The notes below the pieces were generated by a model. That model made no database searches, had not been told where the DNA came from, and saw nothing but the letters and a program-made list of their open reading frames with translations. Both the position numbers and the translations under genes were made by a program. A DNA stretch of 64,000 bases from JAGPCK01 sp041675505 (lineage in GTDB: Bacteria > Bacteroidota > Bacteroidia > UKL13-3), in contig JBAYTR010000009.1 in assembly GCA_041675505.1 (NCBI GenBank), positions 124,001-188,000 on the forward strand, in the 5' to 3' direction. The stretch's first letter is position 1. Each line of letters begins with the position of its first letter. Of the stretch, positions 22,926-30,569 are shown in pieces.

Positions 22926-24404
22926 GTGAACAAAAAAAGAGTTGTAGTAATAGGAGCAGGTTTTGCCGGTTTGTCTACCGCTTGTTATCTGGCTAAAGCG
23001 GGTTACAGGGTAACGGTGTTGGAAAAAAATGATTCAGCAGGAGGCAGGGCACGCGTTTTTGAATCAAACGGATTTGTATTTGATATGGGCCCCAGTTGGT
23101 ATTGGATGCCTGATGTGTTTGAAAAATTCTTTGCTGATTTTGGTAAAAAGGTAAGCGACTATTATCAACTCTTGAGACTGGATCCATCTTATCGCGTAGT
23201 ATTCAGTAAAAATGATGTATGGGATATTCCGGCAGATTACGGTGCCTTCCGCAACATGCTTGATGCCATTGAACCCGGAGCCGCAGTAAAGTGTGATGAT
23301 TTTCTGAAAGAAGCAGCCTATAAATATGATGTTGGCGTGAATGATTTAGTTTACCGCCCATCGCAATCCCTTACAGAATTTTTTGACTGGCGTTTGGCCA
23401 AAGGGGTTTTTCGTTTGGATGTGTTTACGTCCATGAGTAAGCATATACGCAAGTATTTTAAAGACCCGCGCATTATTGAACTGATGGAATTCCCCGTTTT
23501 GTTTTTAGGAGCAACACCTCAAAATACTCCCGCCCTCTACAGTTTGATGAACTTTGCCGATATTAAATTGGGTACCTGGTACCCGATGGGGGGCATGCAC
23601 AACATTGTAAAAGCCATGCACAGTTTGGCCATTGAACTTGGGGTGAATTTTATATTTGATGAAGCCGCCAAAGGATTTGACATCACCGGAAAGGACGTAA
23701 TTTCTTTACGCACCGATACCAATAAGCTGAATGTGGATGCAGTTGTTGCTGCTGCCGATTACTACCACATTGATCAACATTTATTACCCAAAGAATACAG
23801 CAACTACACGCCCGAGTATTGGGATAGCAGAGTGATGGCTCCGTCTTCACTTATTTTTTACCTGGGTGTAGACAGGAAACTGAATAACCTGCAACACCAC
23901 AACTTGTTTTTTGACGAGGATTTTACACAACATGCCCACCAGATTTATGAAGATCCTGCGTGGCCCGATAAGCCTCTTTTTTATGTGAGTTGCCCTTCCA
24001 AAACAGACCCTTCTGTTGCACCGGAAGGCATGGAGAATTTATTTGTATTGGTGCCTGTTGCTCCTGAACTTAATGATAGCGAAGAAATAAGGGAGAAGTA
24101 TTACCATATGGTGATGGAACGTTTGGAATCCCTAACCGGACAGAACATACGGCAGCACGTAATTTACAAACGCTCTTACGCCCACAATAACTTTGTTCAG
24201 GATTACCACTCATACAAAGGCAATGCGTATGGTTTAGCCAATACGTTAAAACAAACAGCCATACTAAAACCAAGTCTTAAAAACAAAAAGTTAAATAATC
24301 TGTTTTACTCTGGTCAGCTTACTGTTCCCGGTCCGGGTGTTCCGCCTTCCATCATATCGGGAAAAGTAGTGGCACAGCAGGTTCATCAAATGTTTAATCA
24401 ATAA
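22926..24404 (+). CDS. crtI: Phytoene desaturase
   Basis: 492 residues with GTG start at 22926. N-terminal FAD-binding VVIGAGFAGLSTACYLAKAG, followed by EKNDSAGGRARVFE and FDMGPSWYWMP; near the C terminus SGQLTVPGPGVPPSIISGK is the CrtI-type signature. Converts colourless phytoene to lycopene. It follows the sigma gene by 5 bases and precedes crtB by 5 bases. The paralogue at 26434-27927 is treated as the later-step desaturase; the split of roles is inferred from position and resemblance. Confidence 0.9.
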   Translation: MNKKRVVVIGAGFAGLSTACYLAKAGYRVTVLEKNDSAGGRARVFESNGFVFDMGPSWYWMPDVFEKFFADFGKKVSDYYQLLRLDPSYRVVFSKNDVWDIPADYGAFRNMLDAIEPGAAVKCDDFLKEAAYKYDVGVNDLVYRPSQSLTEFFDWRLAKGVFRLDVFTSMSKHIRKYFKDPRIIELMEFPVLFLGATPQNTPALYSLMNFADIKLGTWYPMGGMHNIVKAMHSLAIELGVNFIFDEAAKGFDITGKDVISLRTDTNKLNVDAVVAAADYYHIDQHLLPKEYSNYTPEYWDSRVMAPSSLIFYLGVDRKLNNLQHHNLFFDEDFTQHAHQIYEDPAWPDKPLFYVSCPSKTDPSVAPEGMENLFVLVPVAPELNDSEEIREKYYHMVMERLESLTGQNIRQHVIYKRSYAHNNFVQDYHSYKGNAYGLANTLKQTAILKPSLKNKKLNNLFYSGQLTVPGPGVPPSIISGKVVAQQVHQMFNQ

Positions 24405-24408
24405 GGCT

Positions 24409-25263
24409 ATGGAAATTCAACAACACCTCCAACTGTTTGATAAAGTATGTGAAAAATGCAGTCACATCATTACAAGCAGTTACTCTACTTCTTTCAGTTT
24501 AGGTATATTGTGTTTCGACAAAAGATTCAGAGCGCCCATCCGGGATATTTATGGATTCGTTCGTTTTGCGGATGAGATTGTAGATACCTTCCACGGGCAC
24601 GACAAACAAAAACTGCTGCATGAGTTTCGTGATGAGGCCTACAAAGCCATCCGCAACGGTATCAGTCTCAATCCGGTTTTGCATTCGTTTCAACTGGTTG
24701 TAAATAAATACCGTATTCCGCATGAATTGATTGATGCCTTTCTGTTCAGCATGGAAATGGACTTAACACATGAGAAATACAGAGAAGAGGAGTACAATAA
24801 ATACATTTTCGGTTCAGCCGAAGTAGTAGGGTTGATGTGCCTGAGAGTATTTTGTGAAGGGGATGAAGCGAAGTACAACAGTTTGGTGGAACCGGCTAAA
24901 AAACTGGGTGCAGCTTTCCAGAAAATAAATTTCCTCCGCGATTTGAATTCAGATTATTGGGAACGCGGGCGCGTGTATTTTCCTTCAGTAAAAATGAACG
25001 AAAACTTTGATGCTGCCATGAAACGCACCATTGAAGAAGATATTGCTCGTGATTTTAAATCGGCCCTTGCAGGCATTAAAAGATTGCCAGCAGGTAGCAA
25101 ACTTGGGGTGTACATTGCATATATTTATTTTTACGCCTTGTTGGGTAAAATCAAACGCCTCAATCCCGATACGTTATTGAATAAAAGGGTAAGTGTTTCA
25201 GGAGCACAAAAGTTTTACCTGTTTACATTTTCTTATCTGCGCTATCGTTTAAATCTGTTGTAA
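24409..25263 (+). CDS. crtB: Phytoene synthase
   Basis: 284 residues of the squalene/phytoene synthase family. The first Asp-rich motif is VRFADEIVDTF and the second is NFLRDLNSDYWERGRVYFP; SYSTSFSLG near the N terminus also fits. Joins two geranylgeranyl diphosphates head to head to form phytoene, at the membrane surface. Between crtI and the unknown gene; its stop codon shares one base with the next ATG, so translation may be coupled. Confidence 0.94.
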   Translation: MEIQQHLQLFDKVCEKCSHIITSSYSTSFSLGILCFDKRFRAPIRDIYGFVRFADEIVDTFHGHDKQKLLHEFRDEAYKAIRNGISLNPVLHSFQLVVNKYRIPHELIDAFLFSMEMDLTHEKYREEEYNKYIFGSAEVVGLMCLRVFCEGDEAKYNSLVEPAKKLGAAFQKINFLRDLNSDYWERGRVYFPSVKMNENFDAAMKRTIEEDIARDFKSALAGIKRLPAGSKLGVYIAYIYFYALLGKIKRLNPDTLLNKRVSVSGAQKFYLFTFSYLRYRLNLL

Positions 25264-25790
25264 TGCGCAGCCTTTTTTTACTTATATGTTTATGTGTATT
25301 CACCCGAAGTTATGCGGGTGGAGACGTAGATGTCAACTTTCTGCGGCAAGAGTATTACAAGTGTGTATCAGATGCCGACAGAACCAATACACTTCACCAT
25401 AAGTTGGTGGCATTAAAATCAAATAAACCTTTGGTAATTGGTTTTATCGGTGCTTTGGAAGCACTTAAAGCCAAACACGCCTGGAATCCGTACAAAAAAA
25501 TGGAACATTTGAATGCGGCCATTGTTACGTTGGATAAAGCAATTAAAGCAGAGCCTGACAATATTGAAATACGCTTTTTACGTTACACCGTGGAGTATTT
25601 TGTGCCGTCTTTTTTGGGCTACAGCAAGCACATCGCTGAAGATAAGCGAGTAATTATTTCCGGCATTCAGCAGCGGAAGTTTACCGCTCAGGAAGTATTT
25701 CTGGTAGAAAATATCATAAAATTTTTCGAAGAGCGTAAGGAATGCAGTGCTTCTGAATTAGTTTTGATGCGAAATGCATTGAAGCACTAA
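25263..25790 (+). CDS. Uncharacterised secreted/periplasmic protein in the carotenoid operon
   Basis: 175 residues with a signal peptide (FLLICLCVFTRSYAGG). The middle is helical, LNAAIVTLDKAIKAEPDNIEIRFLRY, resembling one or two tetratricopeptide-type helical pairs; no catalytic motif was seen. It overlaps the crtB stop by one base and abuts the lycopene cyclase gene with no gap, so it is embedded in the operon and should serve the same pathway, for example in pigment handling or membrane placement. That role is inference. Confidence 0.65.
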   Translation: MRSLFLLICLCVFTRSYAGGDVDVNFLRQEYYKCVSDADRTNTLHHKLVALKSNKPLVIGFIGALEALKAKHAWNPYKKMEHLNAAIVTLDKAIKAEPDNIEIRFLRYTVEYFVPSFLGYSKHIAEDKRVIISGIQQRKFTAQEVFLVENIIKFFEERKECSASELVLMRNALKH

Positions 25791-26465
25791 ATGTACACGT
25801 ATCTTTTAATTAATTTTTTCACGCTACTTTTCCCCGTACTTTTCTCATTTGAGAAAAAGGTGAGGTTTGTTACTCTGTGGCGTTTTGTGTGGCCGGCCAT
25901 CATCACGTCCCTGCTTATTTTTGTGGTGTGGGATCACTTCTTCACCATTTGGGAGGTATGGGGCTTTAATCCGAAGTATATTTCAGGAATACTATTGTGG
26001 GCATTACCGCTGGAGGAAATTTTGTTTTTTATTACCGTACCTTTTGCCTGCCTGTTTCTCTATGCTGTACTGAATTTTGTGGTAAAAAAAGACATCCTTA
26101 AATGGGTAGCACGCCCGTTGGGTATAGTGCTTATGCTGTTGTGCATCTGGCTTATTTTTCAGTACCCCGATAAATTGTATACATCGGTTGCAGCGCTTTT
26201 TGCTGTCACCTTGCTCAGTTGGCACCACGTGTTTTTTCCAAAGCCCTGGTTGGGCCGATTCTGGCTCACTTACATCGTGTGTTGTATTCCTTTCTTTGTT
26301 GTGAACGGAATTTTAACTTCGTTGCCGGTGGTAACCTACAACAGTGAATTTATTTTGGGCATTCGGCTGTATACTATTCCTGTGGAAGACTTAATATACC
26401 AACTTGATTTGCTGCTGTTAAATGTAACACTGTATGAAAAGCAGAAAACGTATCAAAGAGGATAA
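25791..26465 (+). CDS. Lycopene cyclase, fused CrtYc/CrtYd type
   Basis: 224 residues, almost entirely membrane helices (about 6-7). Two copies of the lycopene-cyclase-domain signature are visible, LPLEEILFF in the first half and IPVEDLIYQ in the second, showing fusion of the CrtYc and CrtYd subunits as known in Bacteroidota and archaea. Cyclises lycopene ends to beta rings. Its 3 prime end overlaps the crtD-like gene by 32 bases. Confidence 0.87.
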   Translation: MYTYLLINFFTLLFPVLFSFEKKVRFVTLWRFVWPAIITSLLIFVVWDHFFTIWEVWGFNPKYISGILLWALPLEEILFFITVPFACLFLYAVLNFVVKKDILKWVARPLGIVLMLLCIWLIFQYPDKLYTSVAALFAVTLLSWHHVFFPKPWLGRFWLTYIVCCIPFFVVNGILTSLPVVTYNSEFILGIRLYTIPVEDLIYQLDLLLLNVTLYEKQKTYQRG

Positions 26466-27927
26466 AGCGGTTGTAATCGGAGCGGGATTAGCCGGCTTGG
26501 CTGCCGCTATTCGCTTGCGCGCCAAAGGGTATCAGGTAACTTTGATTGAGGCTTCGGCCCATCCGGGAGGAAAGGCAGGGGAGTTGAGCAAAAACGGTTT
26601 TCGTTTTGATACCGGCCCTTCACTTTTTACACTGCCTGAACTGGTAGATGAGTTGTTTGTACTGCACGGAAAAAATCCCAGAGAATATTTCTCCTACCAG
26701 AGTTTGCCCTACAGCTGCAAATATTTTTATGAGGACGGCACCGTTATCAATGGCCATCAGGATGCTATTGCTTTTGCGGAGGAAGTTGCTTCTAAAACAA
26801 ATGACACCAAAGAAAGTGTGCTGAAATTTCTGAGGTACAGTGCCCGCATTTACGACCTTACGTCCAATGTGTTTATATTTAATTCGCTGCACCGTTTTAA
26901 AACCTACCTTACCTCTGATGCCTTTCATGCGTTTTTTAATCTTCGGAAACTCGACACGTTTCGCACCATGAACAAGGCCATTCGCAGGTTTTTTAAAGAT
27001 GAGCACACTATTCAATTGTTTAACCGTTACGCAACATACAACGGCTCCAATCCTTACAAGGCTCCTGCTACTTTAAATGTTATTCCTCACCTGGAGCACA
27101 ACACCGGTACCTGGTTTCCCAAAGGAGGTATTTACACTATTCCTAAAGCTCTGGAAAGTTTGGCCCGCCATGTGGGCGTACGTATTCTTTACAATGCTCC
27201 TGCAAAAGCTATACATACTTCAAAAGGCAAGGTAGTTTCAGTAGAAGTGAATGATGATAACCTGCCGGCTGATGTAGTGGTGAGTAATGTAGATGTGTAC
27301 AAAACATACCGGCATTTACTTAGTGAAGAAAAGCAACCGGAAAAACTTTTGCAGCAGGAAAAATCTACCTCGGCAATTATTTTTTACTGGGGCATGAAAG
27401 CCCGTTTCCCCGATGTGGAAGTACACAACATTTTATTCAGCACACAGTATGAAAAAGAGTTTGCTGCTATGCATAGCGGGGAAATTTTAGACGACCCTAC
27501 GGTTTACATTTATGTGAGTTCTAAAGTTGAAGCAACGGATGCTCCTTCAGGGCAGGAGAACTGGTTTGTGATGATTAATGCACCACATAACCGTGGACAG
27601 AATTGGGACGAATACATAGCTGAAGCACGTAAAAATATTCAGGATAAAATACAACGCACATTGGGCATTGCAGTGAGTGATTACATTGTGTGTGAAGAAG
27701 TGCTGGATCCACGAGGTATTGAACTGAATACCGGCTCTCATTTGGGTGCATTGTACGGCAATGCTTCCAACAGTAAGTATGCGGCTTTTATGCGTCATGC
27801 CAATTTCAGTTCGCACATTGAAGGCTTGTATTTTTGCGGTGGCAGCGTGCACCCGGGCGGAGGTATTCCACTTGTACTGGCATCAGCAAAAATTGTGGCA
27901 GATATGATTGATGAGGACAACAAATGA
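26434..27927 (+). CDS. crtD: CrtI-family carotenoid desaturase, probably CrtD (1-hydroxycarotenoid 3,4-desaturase)
   Basis: 497 residues. FAD-binding VVIGAGLAGLAAAIRLRAKG, then EASAHPGGKAGEL and FRFDTGPSLFTLPEL; the C-terminal YFCGGSVHPGGGIPLVLASAK is the family signature. Its motifs differ from the crtI in this operon and match the Bacteroidota CrtD branch, which adds a 3,4 double bond at the acyclic end of monocyclic carotenoids. A second phytoene-type desaturase cannot be excluded. No 1,2-hydratase (cruF/crtC) or crtZ is in the window, so the pigment cannot be named. Confidence 0.75.
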   Translation: MKSRKRIKEDKAVVIGAGLAGLAAAIRLRAKGYQVTLIEASAHPGGKAGELSKNGFRFDTGPSLFTLPELVDELFVLHGKNPREYFSYQSLPYSCKYFYEDGTVINGHQDAIAFAEEVASKTNDTKESVLKFLRYSARIYDLTSNVFIFNSLHRFKTYLTSDAFHAFFNLRKLDTFRTMNKAIRRFFKDEHTIQLFNRYATYNGSNPYKAPATLNVIPHLEHNTGTWFPKGGIYTIPKALESLARHVGVRILYNAPAKAIHTSKGKVVSVEVNDDNLPADVVVSNVDVYKTYRHLLSEEKQPEKLLQQEKSTSAIIFYWGMKARFPDVEVHNILFSTQYEKEFAAMHSGEILDDPTVYIYVSSKVEATDAPSGQENWFVMINAPHNRGQNWDEYIAEARKNIQDKIQRTLGIAVSDYIVCEEVLDPRGIELNTGSHLGALYGNASNSKYAAFMRHANFSSHIEGLYFCGGSVHPGGGIPLVLASAKIVADMIDEDNK

Positions 27928-28532
27928 TTACAACCCGTCACCATTCTTTAGCCCGATTACTTTTTGCTCCTTACCTCCGTTATCTTTTTCGTAAGCATTT
28001 CCATCGGTTAAATATTCCTGTCTCAGTTGAGGGATTGGAGCAAGGCAAGAGTGTATTGTTAATTGCTAATCACTTTAGCTGGTGGGACGGTTTTTTCTGG
28101 TACCAGGCGAATAAATTTGTGTTTCGCAAAAACTTTCACATCATGATGCTGGAAGAACAGCTGGAACGTTTTTGGTTTTTCAAATACCTGGGTGCTTTTT
28201 CGGTGAAAAAAAACTCGCGCTCGGTGTTGGAGTCATTAGATTATGCTGCGAATTTGTTGGAGCATCCCGATAACTTGGTTGTAATTTTTCCGCAGGGTGA
28301 AATTGAAGTGCACTGGATACGCCAGATGAACATGGGCAAAGGAGCAGAGCACATTTGGAAGAAAGCACAGGCTAAAGCTCAGTTAGTTTACGGAGTGGTG
28401 TTAACGCACTTCGGCTCGCAGCCAAAACCTACGGCAACATTTTATTTGCAACCTGCGCAAGGTTGTGCTGCCTTTGCCGACTATTACCAAAAAGTGTTGC
28501 AACAAGCAGAAACGGATTTACGGGAAGAGTAA
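27924..28532 (+). CDS. 1-acylglycerol-3-phosphate acyltransferase-like protein (PlsC family)
   Basis: 202 residues. The HX4D acyltransferase motif is NHFSWWDGFF and the downstream FPQGEIE block matches PlsC-family motif III; an aromatic/basic N terminus suggests membrane association. It overlaps crtD by four bases (ATGA), so it is the last gene of the carotenoid operon. Either phospholipid synthesis or acylation of a hydroxylated carotenoid would fit; the operon position makes the second idea attractive but unproven. Confidence 0.8.
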   Translation: MITTRHHSLARLLFAPYLRYLFRKHFHRLNIPVSVEGLEQGKSVLLIANHFSWWDGFFWYQANKFVFRKNFHIMMLEEQLERFWFFKYLGAFSVKKNSRSVLESLDYAANLLEHPDNLVVIFPQGEIEVHWIRQMNMGKGAEHIWKKAQAKAQLVYGVVLTHFGSQPKPTATFYLQPAQGCAAFADYYQKVLQQAETDLREE

Positions 28533-28538
28533 GCCTGA

Positions 28539-29159
28539 TTATTTTGTTGTAGTAGTTTGCCCGAGCTCAGTAACTCCACCCGATACAATAAATTTCATGA
28601 GATCAGCAGAGTTGGCGGTGATGGGTTTTACTTTGTCTTTGGGTACCACGTACATTTCACCCGTAAGTGCATAAGAGAGCGGAAAGTACACCGCGATGTA
28701 ATCTTCAATGCCTAACTTAGTTAAATCCTTTTGAGTAATAAAACCCAGTTTGCATACACCTGAACTGCTCACTTCCACCATCACGGCTTCAGTAAACTTT
28801 TTCTTATCTCCTACAAAGGCTTCGATAAAATCTTTTACAAAAGTGTAAACAATCTTAATGAATGGTACTTTAGAGAGTAAATCATCCAGCAGGTCGAGCA
28901 GGTTGCTGAACATTAACTTGCTTCCTACAAAACCTAAAATTGTAATCACAGCCACCATAATCAATATACCCATGCCGGGTATATCGATATGAATCATGCT
29001 GTCAACAGTGGTATCTACCCAAATAATGGCAGAACTCAGTACCAGATAGGTGAGGGCCAACGGAACAATAATGAGTAAGCCCTTAATAAAGTAGTTAACC
29101 AGTATACGAAAACGACTGCGTGCTGAACGTTGCAGGTTTTCTTTTTCAAATTGCATCAT
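28539..29159 (-). CDS. DUF502 family membrane protein
   Basis: 206 residues with two membrane segments near the N terminus (YFIKGLLIIVPLALTYLVL and IPGMGILIMVAVITILGFVG), followed by a conserved soluble tail with KVPFIKIVYTFVKDF, GFITQKDL and VYFPLSYALTGEMY, all typical of DUF502. Function unknown; probably inner membrane. Its start overlaps the purD stop by four bases (ATGA), so the two are co-transcribed; it converges on the carotenoid operon 6 bases away. Confidence 0.85.
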   Translation of the reverse strand: MMQFEKENLQRSARSRFRILVNYFIKGLLIIVPLALTYLVLSSAIIWVDTTVDSMIHIDIPGMGILIMVAVITILGFVGSKLMFSNLLDLLDDLLSKVPFIKIVYTFVKDFIEAFVGDKKKFTEAVMVEVSSSGVCKLGFITQKDLTKLGIEDYIAVYFPLSYALTGEMYVVPKDKVKPITANSADLMKFIVSGGVTELGQTTTTK

Positions 29160-30445
29160 GAGCCGGAAGATTTAAATTCATAGCCGATATCGGTACGGTA
29201 ATATTTACCTTCAAATTCAATTTTTGCAGCGTTGGTGAGAGAGTTGTTTAATGCTTCTTCGAGATTTTTTCCGTAGGAAGTTACAGCTAAAATCCGCCCT
29301 CCATTGGTAACAATTTCACCCGTGTTATTTTGGATGGTGCCGGCATGAAAGAGCATGGAGTTTTCGCAACGTTCAAAACCACTCATCACTTTCCCTTTTT
29401 CATACTCACCCGGGTATCCTGCGGCCACCAGCATTACTGTAGTGGCACATCTTTCATCCGTTATTAACTCTTGGGTATGCAGTTGTTTATTTCCGCAAGC
29501 CACAAACAAATCCACTAAATCATTTTTGATGCGGGGCAGTACAACTTCTGTTTCAGGGTCGCCCATGCGGCAATTGTATTCAATCACTATGGGTTCGCCA
29601 CCCACGTTCATCAATCCGATAAAAATAAATCCTACGTAGTCTATGCCCTCTTGTTGAAGTCCTTTTAACGTGGGGAGGGTAACCTGTTCAGTAACTTTTT
29701 TCAGAAAATTTTCATCAGCAAACGGAACTGGGGAAACAGCTCCCATGCCACCGGTGTTGGGGCCGGTATCACCTACACCAATGCGTTTGTAATCTTTGGC
29801 TGAGGGTAGCGTAACAAAACTTTTTCCATCGGTAAGCACAAAAACAGAGAGTTCAATGCCATCCAGAAATTGTTCTACCAAAACCTTTTTACTGGCATCG
29901 CCAAAACGGGCTTCCTGAATAAAGGAAGTAAACTCCTGAATGGCCTCTTCGCGGCTTCCGCAAATAACTACTCCCTTGCCGGCTGCCAGTCCGTCAGCCT
30001 TTAGTACGATGGGTAGACTGTGGTTGTTCAGATAATCAATACCTTGTGTAAACGAATCGGCATCAAAAGTTTTGGCAGTTGCAGTAGGAACTCCGTATTT
30101 CACCATGAACTGCTTGGAAAAGTCTTTACTTCCTTCCAGTTGTGCACCCTGAGCATCCGGACCTATAAACGGTATGTTTCTGAGGTCATTCTCAGCGGCA
30201 AAGCTATCGCGCAATCCTTTTACCAAAGGTTCTTCGGGGCCCACTATAACCAGGCCTATGTTTTTTTCACGACAAAGATTTTTTAACCCTTGCTGGTCAT
30301 TGACTGAAATATTGACATTAGTGCCGCACAAAGCAGTTCCGGCATTGCCCGGGGCGATGAAAAGTTGTTCACATTTAGGGCTTTGTGTAAGTTTCCAGGC
30401 AAACGCGTGTTCCCTGCCTCCGGAGCCAATCAGTAGTATGTTCAT
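29156..30445 (-). CDS. purD: Phosphoribosylamine--glycine ligase (GAR synthetase)
   Basis: 429 residues, the usual length. ATP-grasp enzyme of de novo purine synthesis joining glycine to phosphoribosylamine. N-terminal LLIGSGGREHAFAWKL, central ADGLAAGKGVVI and GGMGAVSPVPFADE, and VIEYNCRMGDPETEVVLPR near the active site follow the family order. A -7 box lies 43 bases upstream on the minus strand. Divergent from secA; DUF502 overlaps downstream. Confidence 0.96.
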   Translation of the reverse strand: MNILLIGSGGREHAFAWKLTQSPKCEQLFIAPGNAGTALCGTNVNISVNDQQGLKNLCREKNIGLVIVGPEEPLVKGLRDSFAAENDLRNIPFIGPDAQGAQLEGSKDFSKQFMVKYGVPTATAKTFDADSFTQGIDYLNNHSLPIVLKADGLAAGKGVVICGSREEAIQEFTSFIQEARFGDASKKVLVEQFLDGIELSVFVLTDGKSFVTLPSAKDYKRIGVGDTGPNTGGMGAVSPVPFADENFLKKVTEQVTLPTLKGLQQEGIDYVGFIFIGLMNVGGEPIVIEYNCRMGDPETEVVLPRIKNDLVDLFVACGNKQLHTQELITDERCATTVMLVAAGYPGEYEKGKVMSGFERCENSMLFHAGTIQNNTGEIVTNGGRILAVTSYGKNLEEALNNSLTNAAKIEFEGKYYRTDIGYEFKSSGS

Positions 30446-30487
30446 GCCTTTTTGTGCTTGGTAAGGTTATTGACTATCAACAAGGCA

Positions 30488-30495
30488 CAAAAGTA
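30488..30495 (-). promoter_or_regulatory. Putative -7 promoter box for purD (TACTTTTG on minus strand)
   Basis: The minus strand reads TACTTTTG, a TAnnTTTG match, 43 bases upstream of the purD ATG in the purD/secA divergent region. No clear -33 box. Confidence 0.4.
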
Positions 30496-30569
30496 GCAAT
30501 ACAGGGAAAGTATTTTTATATTATTTTTACAGCCTTACAAAAAAGATTAAGCGAGATATATAGCGCATC

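Noticed and set aside
26434..27927. Second CrtI-like gene as a duplicate phytoene desaturase
   Set aside because: Its sequence differs clearly from the first and it follows the cyclase, so CrtD is more likely, though not certain.
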